From Rhizobium sp. ACO-34A (GTDB lineage: Bacteria > Pseudomonadota > Alphaproteobacteria > Rhizobiales > Rhizobiaceae), in NCBI GenBank assembly GCA_002600635.1, contig CP021371.1, forward strand, positions 3,661,001 to 3,725,000: 64,000 nt of DNA, written 5' to 3'. A program made the position numbers and the translations under genes. Under the pieces are notes generated by a model, which made no database searches, was not told where the DNA came from, and saw only the letters and a program-made list of their open reading frames with translations. Shown here in pieces: positions 9,125 to 17,413 of the stretch; the first letter of the stretch is position 1; every line of letters begins with the position of its first letter.

Positions 9125-10180
9125 TTATTCGTGCCAGGCAGATGCCAGAACCCTCAGCCAGTTTTCCCGGCAGATTTTTTTCAAGTCTTCGTCAGCGTAT
9201 CCGGCGGCTTTCAGAGCCGCAACCAGTTTCTGATTGCCTGCTGCGTCGGCAATATCGGCCGGAACCGTCGCGCCGTCGAAGTCGGAACCGAGCGCCACGC
9301 AGTCGATGCCCATGCGGCTCACGAGATGGTCGATATGACGAACCATGTCGGAAAGCGGCGTGTTGGCGTCGTCGCGCGCATCGTCGCGCAGCATGGTCAC
9401 GGCATAGTTCAGGCCGACGAGACCGCGGCTTTCCTTGATCGCGTCGAGCTGCTTGTCCGTGAGGTTACGCGCCACCGGCGTCAGCGCGTGGGCGTTCGAA
9501 TGGCTGGCGATCAGCGGCTGGTCGCTGACCTTCGCCACGTCCCAGAAGCCCTTTTCGGTGATGTGCGCGAGATCGACCAGAATGCCCATCCTGTTGCAGG
9601 CCTTCACCAGTTCGAAACCGGGACCGGTCAGGCCCGGCCCGGTGTCGGGGGACATCGGGAAGGCGAACGGCACGCCGTGACCGAAGATGTTGTTGCGGCT
9701 CCAGACGGGGCCAAGCGAACGCAGGCCGGCGGCATGGAAGGTTTCCAGCGCGTCGAGATCGCCATCGATCGCCTCGCAGCCTTCCATATGCATGACGGCG
9801 GCAAAGATACCCTCGTCGATCGCCTTGCGGATATCCGCGGTGGTGCGGCAGAGCCGCCATGCGCCCGCCCGGTCGAGACGAAGCGCGATCGACGCCATGT
9901 CGAGCGCGATGTCGAGCGACGGCTGCCGCTGCAGAGGCGTCTCGAGCGGCGTCGAATAATGACCCTTCTCGTCAGGCTCCTTCAGGACGAAGTCACCGCC
10001 CGTCGTGGGGATGTAGATGGCGCATAGGCCGCCCACCAGACCACCCGCCCTGGCGCGGGGTCCATCGATATGCCCCTCGCTGGTGCCGTCACGGAACTCT
10101 ACGACGGGATCGACCCCGCCCGCCCGGCTCCGCCAAAGCCTCAGCAAGACGTCGTTATGTCCGTCGAACACCAGTTCCAT
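9125..10180 (-). CDS. Membrane dipeptidase (renal dipeptidase family M19)
   Basis: This 351-residue zinc dipeptidase keeps the binuclear-metal residues of family M19: FDGHNDVLLRLW at the N-terminus, the metal-bridging glutamate in MHMEGCEA near residue 130, DLAHITEKGFWDV and SHSNAHAL near 215-235, and GSDFDG near 305. There is no signal peptide, so it is cytoplasmic. M19 enzymes cleave dipeptides, including L,D forms, and some act on dehydro- or N-acyl substrates. As first gene of the peptide-importer operon it would split the imported substrate. Confidence 0.88.
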   Translation of the reverse strand: MELVFDGHNDVLLRLWRSRAGGVDPVVEFRDGTSEGHIDGPRARAGGLVGGLCAIYIPTTGGDFVLKEPDEKGHYSTPLETPLQRQPSLDIALDMASIALRLDRAGAWRLCRTTADIRKAIDEGIFAAVMHMEGCEAIDGDLDALETFHAAGLRSLGPVWSRNNIFGHGVPFAFPMSPDTGPGLTGPGFELVKACNRMGILVDLAHITEKGFWDVAKVSDQPLIASHSNAHALTPVARNLTDKQLDAIKESRGLVGLNYAVTMLRDDARDDANTPLSDMVRHIDHLVSRMGIDCVALGSDFDGATVPADIADAAGNQKLVAALKAAGYADEDLKKICRENWLRVLASAWHE

Positions 10181-10393
10181 GAGAAAGCACCTGTAATTAC
10201 AAAAACTTGAGCGTCGCGATCATCTCTGCGCAACCGTACCGGAAAGGGTCTTCGGCAGCACATCGGCGATCTGATATATTAATGGGTGGACCAAATTCTC
10301 ACCTTGTTCAAGTGCAAAAAGAGATTGCGAACAACCGCGCGAAAACACACCCGCATTCCACTACAGAAACAGGGGCCGACCGGACCGCCCGCA

Positions 10394-11818
10394 TCATCCA
10401 AGCGGCGGCCGCTTCTCCAGCCAGTCCGTCGCCCGCTCATAGGCCTGGGCGAAATCGAGAACCGCGGCATCGGCACGCGGCCGGCCGACAATCTGGATGC
10501 CCGCCGGCAATCCGCCCGCCCCGAAACCGGCCGGCATGGCCGCAACCGGCAGACCCGCCATGCTCGGGCCGATCACGACCTCCATCCAGCGATGATAGGT
10601 ATCCATCTTGCGCCCGGCGATTTCCCTCGGCCACGGAATATCGGCATCGAAAGGAAACACCTGCGCCGCCGGCAGGATGAGGAAATCATGACGCTCGAAC
10701 AGCTTGAGCACCGCCTGCAGCCAGGCAGTCCTGACCGCCGAAGCCTCATAGACATCCTCGGCCGTCACCTTGAGGCCGGCGCGAATCTCGAACAGGATTT
10801 CCGGCTTCAACAAAGCCCGTTCCGCCGGATTTTCGTAATGACCGCGCAGCGATCCGGCGGTCAGCCAGCCGCGCAGCGTGGTCCACGCCCACCACAGACG
10901 GTCCATATCGAAATCCGGCAGCACCTCGCTCACCCGGCAACCCATGCGCTCGAAAACCGTAAGCGAGGCCCGGCCGAGTTCGAGTACACCGGGTTCGAAC
11001 GGCAGGTAGCCACCGAAATCGCCGAGCCAGCCGACACTCAGCCCGCTCGGATCAAAATCCTCCCGTAGGCGCACCGGCTCCTCGGGAAGCGACAGCGGAT
11101 CGCGGGCATCGAAACCGGACTGGGTGTTCAGGAGTGCGGCGACATCGGCGACGTTGCGCGCCATGGGCCCGAGAACCGCCAACTGGTTCATGTAGACGTC
11201 CTTGCCCGGCAGACCCGGAATGCGCCCGAAACTCGGTCTGAAGCCGACGACGTTATTGAACGCAGCAGGATTGCGCAGCGACCCCATCATGTCGCTGCCG
11301 TCGGCCACCGGCACCAGTCGTGCGGCAAGCGCCGCCCCTGCCCCGCCACTCGATCCGCCGGCGCTCCTTGAGGTGTCGTAAGGATTGCGCGTCACACCGA
11401 AGACCGGATTGTAGGAATGCGATCCGAAACCCCATTCCGGCGTATTGGTCTTGCCGATGACGACCGCGCCGGCGCGCTTGATCCGCTCGACCTGAATGTC
11501 ATCGAAATCCGGTACGAAATTCCTGTAGATCGGCGAACCATAGGAGCAGGTGATGTCCTTCGCCTCGCTCAGATCCTTGACCGCGAGCGGCAGCCCGTGC
11601 AGCCACCCTCGCGACCGCCCTGCCTCAAGCTCCCTGTCCCGTTCCCGTGCCTCGGCCAGAAGGTCGGCAATGCCGCGCAGACTGACGATGGCGTTGATTT
11701 TCGGATTGAGCCGCTGAATGCGGTCGAGGGACCGTTCCATCACCTGTTCGCAGGTAATCCGCTTCTGGTGAATGGCTCGGGAAAGCGAGAGGGCATCGAG
11801 GTCTGCAGGATCAATCAC
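10394..11818 (-). CDS. Amidase (amidase-signature family)
   Basis: This 474-residue hydrolase has the Ser-cisSer-Lys triad elements: lysine in LPLAVKDLSEA near residue 77, GGSSGGAGAALAARLVPVAD near 150-170 with the catalytic serines, and GSDMMGSLRNPAA. The family cleaves amide bonds in aryl or aliphatic amides and, in some members, cyclic oligomers. The start is a GTG with a weak ribosome site. It is on the same strand as the dipeptidase operon, 213 bases upstream of it, and its substrate is unknown. Confidence 0.85.
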   Translation of the reverse strand: MIDPADLDALSLSRAIHQKRITCEQVMERSLDRIQRLNPKINAIVSLRGIADLLAEARERDRELEAGRSRGWLHGLPLAVKDLSEAKDITCSYGSPIYRNFVPDFDDIQVERIKRAGAVVIGKTNTPEWGFGSHSYNPVFGVTRNPYDTSRSAGGSSGGAGAALAARLVPVADGSDMMGSLRNPAAFNNVVGFRPSFGRIPGLPGKDVYMNQLAVLGPMARNVADVAALLNTQSGFDARDPLSLPEEPVRLREDFDPSGLSVGWLGDFGGYLPFEPGVLELGRASLTVFERMGCRVSEVLPDFDMDRLWWAWTTLRGWLTAGSLRGHYENPAERALLKPEILFEIRAGLKVTAEDVYEASAVRTAWLQAVLKLFERHDFLILPAAQVFPFDADIPWPREIAGRKMDTYHRWMEVVIGPSMAGLPVAAMPAGFGAGGLPAGIQIVGRPRADAAVLDFAQAYERATDWLEKRPPLG

Positions 11819-11942
11819 GTCTTCATTCCGTACTGGAGGATGGCGCCATCAGAGGCGCTTCCGCGGCATCCGTCAAGGATTGCCGTCGGCGATAAAACGG
11901 CAATCGGAAACAGCATGGGGAAATTGCAAAACTGCCTGAAAT

Positions 11943-11966
11943 AAAAATGGTCACACGACCAATTTT
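11943..11966. promoter_or_regulatory. Inverted repeat, probable GntR/FadR-type operator
   Basis: Two 10-base arms flank ACAC with 9 of 10 positions complementary. The inner part is a perfect TGGTC-N4-GACCA. TGGTC/GACCA half-sites are typical of FadR-subfamily GntR operators. No GntR gene is in the window, so the regulator is unknown. Confidence 0.5.
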
Positions 11967-12125
11967 GAGGCAACATGCCAAAATCCTGCCCTTGAACGGC
12001 AGGTTCGCCGACACCGGAATGAAGGGAGCGTTCCGCCGGCGACAGAAGAGAAAAATGCGGGAAGCCGGGCCGATATGCCCGGAAAACGCGAGCATAGGGG
12101 AGGTTTTCGAGCACATTTCAGGGCG

Positions 12126-12140
12126 TGGCACGCTTATTGC
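12126..12140 (+). promoter_or_regulatory. Sigma-54 (RpoN) -24/-12 promoter
   Basis: TGGCACG-N4-TTGC matches the RpoN consensus exactly in the GG and GC positions, with the required 10 bases between them. It lies about 100 bases upstream of the ABC transporter operon, which suggests activation by an enhancer-binding protein such as NtrC under nitrogen limitation. Confidence 0.65.
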
Positions 12141-12241
12141 GTCGAAGCCTGAGGCTGACGAGCGCGGGATCACGATCTTGCCGCCCGTCGAGGGAAGTGA
12201 AACAGTGCCGGAAAATTCCACTTAAAAACCGGGGATATTTC

Positions 12242-13342
12242 TTGAGTTCGACATCGAAAAAAGCCGCGATCGAAATCCGCGGAGTAAGCCGGGTCTACGG
12301 CGCCGGAAACGCACAGGTTACCGCCCTTGGCGGCATCTTTCTGGATATTCAGGAAAACGAATTCTTCACATTGCTCGGCCCCTCGGGCTGCGGCAAGACA
12401 ACGCTTCTGCGGCTCATCGCCGGCTTCGATTTCCCGACATCCGGCGAGATCCTGCTGCACGGCCAGGACATCGCACCGCTGCCGCCCTTCAAGCGCCCGG
12501 TCAACACCGTGTTCCAAAACTATGCGCTCTTTCCGCATATGACGGTTGCCGAGAACATCAGCTTCGGCCTGCAGATGCTCGGCAAGCCCAAGGCCGAGAT
12601 CAAGGCGCGCGTCGAGGAGATGCTGGAACTGGTGCATATGACCGCGATGCGCGATCGTCAGGTCAGCCAGATTTCCGGCGGCCAGCAGCAGCGTGTGGCG
12701 CTCGCCCGCGCGCTCGCTCCGAAGCCGAAAGTCCTGTTGCTCGACGAACCGCTTTCGGCGCTCGACTACAAGCTGCGCAAGGAAATGCAGGTCGAACTGA
12801 AGCGCGTGCAGGCCGAAACCGGCATCACCTTCATCTTCGTCACCCATGACCAGGAAGAAGCTCTGACCATGTCCGACCGCATCGCGGTCATGTCGGCGGG
12901 CTCCGTCCGTCAGGTGGGAAATCCCTGGGAGATTTACGATCATCCGGCCGAGCGCTTCGTCGCCAACTTCATTGGCGAAACGAATTTTCTCGAGGTCGAG
13001 GTCGTCTCCGTCGAAGGCGGCAGCGCAAAAGTTCGCCTGCGCTCCGGCAAGGAGATCCCCGCAACCTTCCCCGAGCAGACAACACCGAGCGGCAAGGTTA
13101 CGATCGTCATTCGTCCGGAACATGCGGCTCTGTCCGAACCGAGCGATGATGCTCCGCTTTCCGGCACCATCGAAAGCATCGTCTATCTCGGCACAGATAC
13201 AAACATCAGCGTCCGGCTCGACGGCGGCACGCTGTTTAACGTGCGCCAGCAGAACAGCCGGAGCGGTCCCTGCGGCTATAACGAAGGCCAGACTGTCAGC
13301 ATCAAGCTCAGCGACGATGTCGCCCAGATCCTGAAGGATTGA
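12242..13342 (+). CDS. Polyamine-type ABC transporter ATP-binding protein (PotA/PotG family)
   Basis: This ATPase of about 366 residues has Walker [10 protein letters not shown], signature [16 protein letters not shown], Walker [13 protein letters not shown] and a C-terminal TOBE-like regulatory part with [12 protein letters not shown]. An upstream in-frame ATG at 12125 exists but overlaps the sigma-54 site. The TTG at 12242, behind GGGGAT, gives the normal N-terminus ([16 protein letters not shown]). The frame stays open upstream, so the start is the uncertain part. It is the first gene of a four-gene importer operon. Confidence 0.88.
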   Translation: MSSTSKKAAIEIRGVSRVYGAGNAQVTALGGIFLDIQENEFFTLLGPSGCGKTTLLRLIAGFDFPTSGEILLHGQDIAPLPPFKRPVNTVFQNYALFPHMTVAENISFGLQMLGKPKAEIKARVEEMLELVHMTAMRDRQVSQISGGQQQRVALARALAPKPKVLLLDEPLSALDYKLRKEMQVELKRVQAETGITFIFVTHDQEEALTMSDRIAVMSAGSVRQVGNPWEIYDHPAERFVANFIGETNFLEVEVVSVEGGSAKVRLRSGKEIPATFPEQTTPSGKVTIVIRPEHAALSEPSDDAPLSGTIESIVYLGTDTNISVRLDGGTLFNVRQQNSRSGPCGYNEGQTVSIKLSDDVAQILKD

Positions 13343-13344
13343 CC

Positions 13345-14268
13345 ATGAGCGGCGCAGAGAAAGCCGCTCAGGCGGCCCAGAAAAAAGACATCACCAACCG
13401 CTGGCTGCTCAGCGCACCGGCCCTGCTCATCATCTTCGTCGCGGCGGCTGGCCCGCTGCTCGTCATGCTGCTCTATTCCTTCATGGCGAAGGGCGACTAC
13501 GGCGATGTAAAGTTCGGGCAGTTTTCCTCGGAAGGCTGGATCTCCGTCTTCTTCCAGCGCGACATGTTCGACGACACGCTCGGCCTCGCGAGCGCCCACA
13601 TGTCGATCATCTGGCGTTCGATCAAGCTGTCGGCCTACACCACCGTCCTGACACTTCTGCTCGGCTTCCCGACGGCCTACTTCATCGCCACGCGGCCGAC
13701 GCACACCCGCGAAATCTGGGTGTTCCTCGTCACGATCCCGTTCTGGACCAACCTGCTCATCCGCACCTTCGCCATGCAGCAGATCATCCGCAACGAAGGC
13801 CTGCTGAACAACACCCTCATCTGGCTCGGCGTGATCGATAGCCCGCTGCAGATCATATACACCGATACGGCCAACCTTCTCGGCATGACCTATGTCTACC
13901 TGCCGCTGATGGTGTTGCCGCTCTATGCCTCGATCGAGAAGCTGGATTTCCGTCTCGTCGAGGCGGGCTATGATCTCTATGCGAACCGCTTCCAGGTCTT
14001 GAGACGGATCATCATTCCGCTGGTAAAGCCGGGCCTTATCGCCGGTTCCATCCTCGTGTTCATCCCCTCGCTCGGCGCCTATGTCATTCCGCGCGTGCTC
14101 GGCGGCGGCAAGAACATGATGCTCGGCAACCTGATCGAGATGCAGTTCGGATCCGGCCGCAACTGGCCGCTTGGCGCAGCGATGTCGATCACCCTCATGG
14201 CTTTCGTGATGATCGCCCTGATCTTCTATGTGAAGAACGCCTCGCGCTCGGGAGCCGGTCATGCTTAA
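13345..14268 (+). CDS. Polyamine-type ABC transporter permease (PotB/PotH family)
   Basis: This 307-residue membrane protein has six predicted helices. It shows FWTNLLIRTFAMQQIIRNEG in the middle, and an EAA-type loop with VEAGYDLYANRFQVLRRIIIP. It starts 2 bases after the ATPase stop. The ATG at 13345 is preferred to a TTG six bases earlier. It would form the inner-membrane channel with the next gene product. Confidence 0.9.
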   Translation: MSGAEKAAQAAQKKDITNRWLLSAPALLIIFVAAAGPLLVMLLYSFMAKGDYGDVKFGQFSSEGWISVFFQRDMFDDTLGLASAHMSIIWRSIKLSAYTTVLTLLLGFPTAYFIATRPTHTREIWVFLVTIPFWTNLLIRTFAMQQIIRNEGLLNNTLIWLGVIDSPLQIIYTDTANLLGMTYVYLPLMVLPLYASIEKLDFRLVEAGYDLYANRFQVLRRIIIPLVKPGLIAGSILVFIPSLGAYVIPRVLGGGKNMMLGNLIEMQFGSGRNWPLGAAMSITLMAFVMIALIFYVKNASRSGAGHA

Positions 14269-15064
14269 GCCTCACTTCGATACCCGCAATCAACCCGGCT
14301 TCGTCTTCATCGCGCTGTTCACCTTCTTCGCGCTCTATCTGCCGATCGGTGCGCTGGTGGCCTATTCGTTCAATGCCGCGGAATCGCTTTCCCGATGGGA
14401 TGGCTTCTCGTTCCGCTGGTTCGTATCCGCGTGGGAAAACAATGCCGTACAGGATGCGGCGATCCGCTCGATGATCATCGCGGTCTGGGCGGCCGTCCTC
14501 TCCACCATAGCCGCGACCATGGCCGCCCTTGCGACCACCCGCACGCGGCCCTATCGCGGCCTGACCTTCAAATACGCGGTTATCAACCAGCCGTTGATGG
14601 TGCCGGAAATCGTCACCGCCGTTGCGCTCCTGATCGTGTTTTCGCGCATCAAGGTCTACACCGGCTATTCCGGCCTCGGCTATCTCGTCCTCGCGCACAC
14701 CGCATTCTGCATTCCCTTCGCCTACCTGCCGATCCGGGCGCGACTGGAAAGCATGGACCTGACGCTGGAACGCGCGGCAGCTGACCTCTACGCCACGCCG
14801 TGGATGGCGTTCCGCTGCGTGACGTTGCCGCTGCTGCGTCCCGCGATCATCGCCGGCTTCATGCTGGCCTTCGTCATCTCGCTCGATGACGTGGTCATCA
14901 CCGAATTCGTCAAGTCCGGCGGACAGGACACCTTGCCGACCTACATGCTCGGCCAGCTCCGCCGCGAGACGACGCCCGAAATCAACGCGATTGCGACGGT
15001 GTTCCTGGCCCTGTCGACCGTGCTGGTAATGATCTTCTTCTTCATCAACAAACGTAAGCAATGA
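14261..15064 (+). CDS. Polyamine-type ABC transporter permease (PotC/PotI family)
   Basis: This 267-residue permease has predicted helices throughout, the LPIGALVAYSFN motif after the first helix, and the EAA-type loop LERAAADLYATPWMAFRCVT followed by SLDDVVITEFV, which is characteristic of PotC/PotI. It overlaps the PotB-type gene by 8 bases, indicating coupled translation. Confidence 0.9.
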   Translation: MLKPHFDTRNQPGFVFIALFTFFALYLPIGALVAYSFNAAESLSRWDGFSFRWFVSAWENNAVQDAAIRSMIIAVWAAVLSTIAATMAALATTRTRPYRGLTFKYAVINQPLMVPEIVTAVALLIVFSRIKVYTGYSGLGYLVLAHTAFCIPFAYLPIRARLESMDLTLERAAADLYATPWMAFRCVTLPLLRPAIIAGFMLAFVISLDDVVITEFVKSGGQDTLPTYMLGQLRRETTPEINAIATVFLALSTVLVMIFFFINKRKQ

Positions 15065-15100
15065 TCATCTCGACATCCAAAACAAGTGAGAGGAACTGAA

Positions 15101-16138
15101 ATGAAACGGATGATGACGACGACCGCGACCGCGGTGATTGCAATGCTTTCCTGCGCCGGCGCCGCTTCGGCCGCAGGCGAACTCAACATCTACAACTGGG
15201 GTGACTACACCAACCCCGAGCTGATCAAGAAGTTCGAGCAGAAGTTCGACGTCAAGGTGACCGTCACCGACTACGATTCGAACGACACCGCGCTCGCAAA
15301 GGTCCGCGCCGGCGGCCACGGCTTCGACATCGTCGTTCCCTCAGCAAACTACGTGCCGATCTGGATCAAGGAAGGCCTCATCGAGGAAGCCCGTCCCGAC
15401 CAGATGGAAAACTTCAAGAATGTCGACGAGCGTTGGGTCAACGTCGCCTGGGATCCGGGTCGTCACTACACGGTTCCGTGGCAGTGGGGCTTTACCGGCA
15501 TCGGCGTGAACACCTCCGTCTACAAGGGCGACATCAACACCTCAGCCATCTTCCTCGATCCTCCGGCGGAACTGGTCGGCAAGCTGAACGTCGCGCCTGA
15601 AATGAACGACGTCCTGTTCGCCACCATCAAGTACTTCGGCGGCGAGTGGTGCACCATGGACAAGGAAGTGCTCCGCAAGGTTCGCGACAAGCTGGTCGAA
15701 GCCAAGCCGAAGTGGCTGGCCATGGACTACAGCGTGACCGAAAAGCTGCCGGCCGGCGACTATGCCGGCGTTTACTACTGGAACGGCGCGATCATGCGCT
15801 CACGCGCCAAGAATGCCGACATCAAGATCGGCTACCCGAAGGAAGGCTTCCCCTACTTCATGGACAGCCTTGCGCTGCTGAAGGACGCCAAGAACCCGGA
15901 AAACGCCAAGCTGTTCATGAACTTCGTCATGGACCCGGAAAACGCCGCCCTGATCTCGGCCTTCGCCAAGTATTCGAACGGCATCAAGGGTTCGGACCAG
16001 TTCCTGCCGGCTGACATGAAAGACGCTCCGGAACTGGTGATCCCGGCCGAATTCGAAAAGGCTGGCGAGTTCCTCCTGGCTTGCGAGCCCGAGGTGCAGC
16101 AGTTCTACACCAAGATCTGGACCGAAGTTCAGAAGTAA
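15101..16138 (+). CDS. Polyamine-type ABC transporter substrate-binding protein (PotD/PotF family)
   Basis: This 345-residue periplasmic protein has a signal peptide (MKRMMTT, hydrophobic core, cleavage after ASA near residue 24). The mature start GELNIYNWGDYTNPELIKKF is the PotD/PotF hallmark. TGIGVNTSVYKG and GVYYWNGA line the usual ligand cleft. The ATG at 15101 follows a GAGAGGA ribosome site. The natural ligand may be a polyamine or another cationic or omega-amino compound. The hydrolase genes downstream suggest an amide or a carbamoyl derivative. Confidence 0.88.
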   Translation: MKRMMTTTATAVIAMLSCAGAASAAGELNIYNWGDYTNPELIKKFEQKFDVKVTVTDYDSNDTALAKVRAGGHGFDIVVPSANYVPIWIKEGLIEEARPDQMENFKNVDERWVNVAWDPGRHYTVPWQWGFTGIGVNTSVYKGDINTSAIFLDPPAELVGKLNVAPEMNDVLFATIKYFGGEWCTMDKEVLRKVRDKLVEAKPKWLAMDYSVTEKLPAGDYAGVYYWNGAIMRSRAKNADIKIGYPKEGFPYFMDSLALLKDAKNPENAKLFMNFVMDPENAALISAFAKYSNGIKGSDQFLPADMKDAPELVIPAEFEKAGEFLLACEPEVQQFYTKIWTEVQK

Positions 16139-16166
16139 TCCTGTCCATATCGATACCCGCATCAAG

Positions 16167-16192
16167 ACGGGGGAGCCTTTCGGCTCTCCCGT
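16167..16192 (+). terminator. Hairpin after the binding-protein gene
   Basis: Arms ACGGGGGAGCC and GGCTCTCCCGT pair with one G-T wobble around a 4-base loop, followed by TTT. It lies between the binding-protein gene and the NylB-like gene and could terminate or attenuate transcription, lowering hydrolase relative to binding protein. Confidence 0.6.
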
Positions 16193-16209
16193 TTCAGGGA
16201 ACTGTTTCC

Positions 16210-17391
16210 ATGACCACGGAATTCAAGAGTGCCTATGGCTTCGAGCGCCGCGACGTAACGCTCGCCAACTGGCGTACCGCTCCTTTCAGCCACTGGAGCT
16301 TCAAGAACCTTCGCGAGATGGTGCCGACCGCCGAGATCCGCGCGACGGCCGAGCAGCCGGAAACGGCGCTTGAAAGCTCACCGCTGCTGGACGTACCTCT
16401 CGACACCGGCGTTGCCGATGCAAAAACGCCCCGCGCATTTCTCGATTACGCCCATACCGATGCCTTCGTGATGATGAAGGGCGGCACGATCATTGCCGAA
16501 CACTACGCGCCGCATTGCTACGTCAATGCCCGCCATATCGTCTTTTCCATTTCGAAATCGCTGACCGCCCTCGTCTCCGGCATCCTTGAAGGGCAAGGCG
16601 CAATCGACCCTGACCGCCCGGTCACCGACTATCTCCCCGAGGCGAACGGCTCCGTTTACGGCGACTGCAGCTTTCGCGACGTACTGGACATGCGTGTCAG
16701 CCTCGATTTCGAGGAAGCCTATCTCGACAAGATGGGCGCCTTTGCCCGCTATCGCCGCGCGACGCTTTGGAACCCGGCTGAACCCGGCACGCCGAGCGAA
16801 ACCCTTCTGGAATTCCTGCTGACGCTGAAGAAGGCCGACCGCGCCCATGGCGGACGCTTCTACTATGCCTCGCCCAATTCCGACCTGCTCGGCATCCTGA
16901 TCGAGCGCGCCAGCGGTCGCCGCTATGTCGACCTTTTCTCCGACCTGTTGTGGAAGCCGCTCGGCGCGAAGAACCATGCGCTGGTCAGTGTCGATGGCGC
17001 CGGATCGGCACGTTCGGCCGGCGGCGTCTGCGTGACGGCCCGCGACCTAGCCCGCATCGGCCAGATGCTGCTGGACGGTGGCACCGCTGGTGGCCGGCAG
17101 GTCGTGCCCGCAGCATGGGTCGAGGACATGAAGACCGCCGGCGACCCGGAAGCCTGGAAACAGTCCGGCCCGACCTTCCTGCCCAACGGCCGCTACCGCA
17201 GCAAGTGGTACCAGTCCGGCGAGGCCGACGGCGCCTTCTGCGCGATCGGCATCCACGGCCAGTGGCTTTATGTCGACCCCTCGACCGAAACCGTCATCGT
17301 CAAGCTCTCGTCGCAGCCCAATCCGCTGGATGACGAACTGAAGCACGACAACTTCGCCTTCTTCCGCGCCATGTGCCGTGCAGCGGCCTGA
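16210..17391 (+). CDS. Serine hydrolase, NylB-like (beta-lactamase fold, 6-aminohexanoate-dimer-hydrolase family)
   Basis: This 393-residue protein belongs to the class C beta-lactamase/DD-peptidase fold. It shows Ser113-I-S-Lys116 (SISKS) as nucleophile and base, a tyrosine at about 219 in YYASPN, and IHGQWLYVDP plus VIVKLSSQPN near the end. The WRTAPFSHWSFKNLREMVP segment and the length fit 6-aminohexanoate-dimer hydrolase (NylB, 392 residues) better than a true beta-lactamase. No signal peptide is seen, so it should be cytoplasmic. Context with a cationic-substrate importer suggests hydrolysis of a linear omega-amino amide. Substrate is inferred, not known. Confidence 0.8.
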   Translation: MTTEFKSAYGFERRDVTLANWRTAPFSHWSFKNLREMVPTAEIRATAEQPETALESSPLLDVPLDTGVADAKTPRAFLDYAHTDAFVMMKGGTIIAEHYAPHCYVNARHIVFSISKSLTALVSGILEGQGAIDPDRPVTDYLPEANGSVYGDCSFRDVLDMRVSLDFEEAYLDKMGAFARYRRATLWNPAEPGTPSETLLEFLLTLKKADRAHGGRFYYASPNSDLLGILIERASGRRYVDLFSDLLWKPLGAKNHALVSVDGAGSARSAGGVCVTARDLARIGQMLLDGGTAGGRQVVPAAWVEDMKTAGDPEAWKQSGPTFLPNGRYRSKWYQSGEADGAFCAIGIHGQWLYVDPSTETVIVKLSSQPNPLDDELKHDNFAFFRAMCRAAA

Positions 17392-17413
17392 AGCACCAAT
17401 CTGGATAAATGAC

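Larger units (their letters stand above)
11819..12241. other. 423-base intergenic regulatory region between amidase and polyamine-type operon
   Basis: I see no convincing gene here. It holds an inverted repeat at 11943-11966 and a sigma-54 promoter motif at 12126-12140, listed separately. Both are placed to control the plus-strand transporter operon, and the repeat could also act on the divergent amidase. Confidence 0.6.

Noticed and set aside
6338..10027. A 1229-codon open frame on the plus strand opposite the peptide-transporter operon
   Set aside because: It is antisense to five well-recognised genes, rich in His, Arg, Gln and Asp as expected from reading high-GC genes backwards, and matches no family I know.
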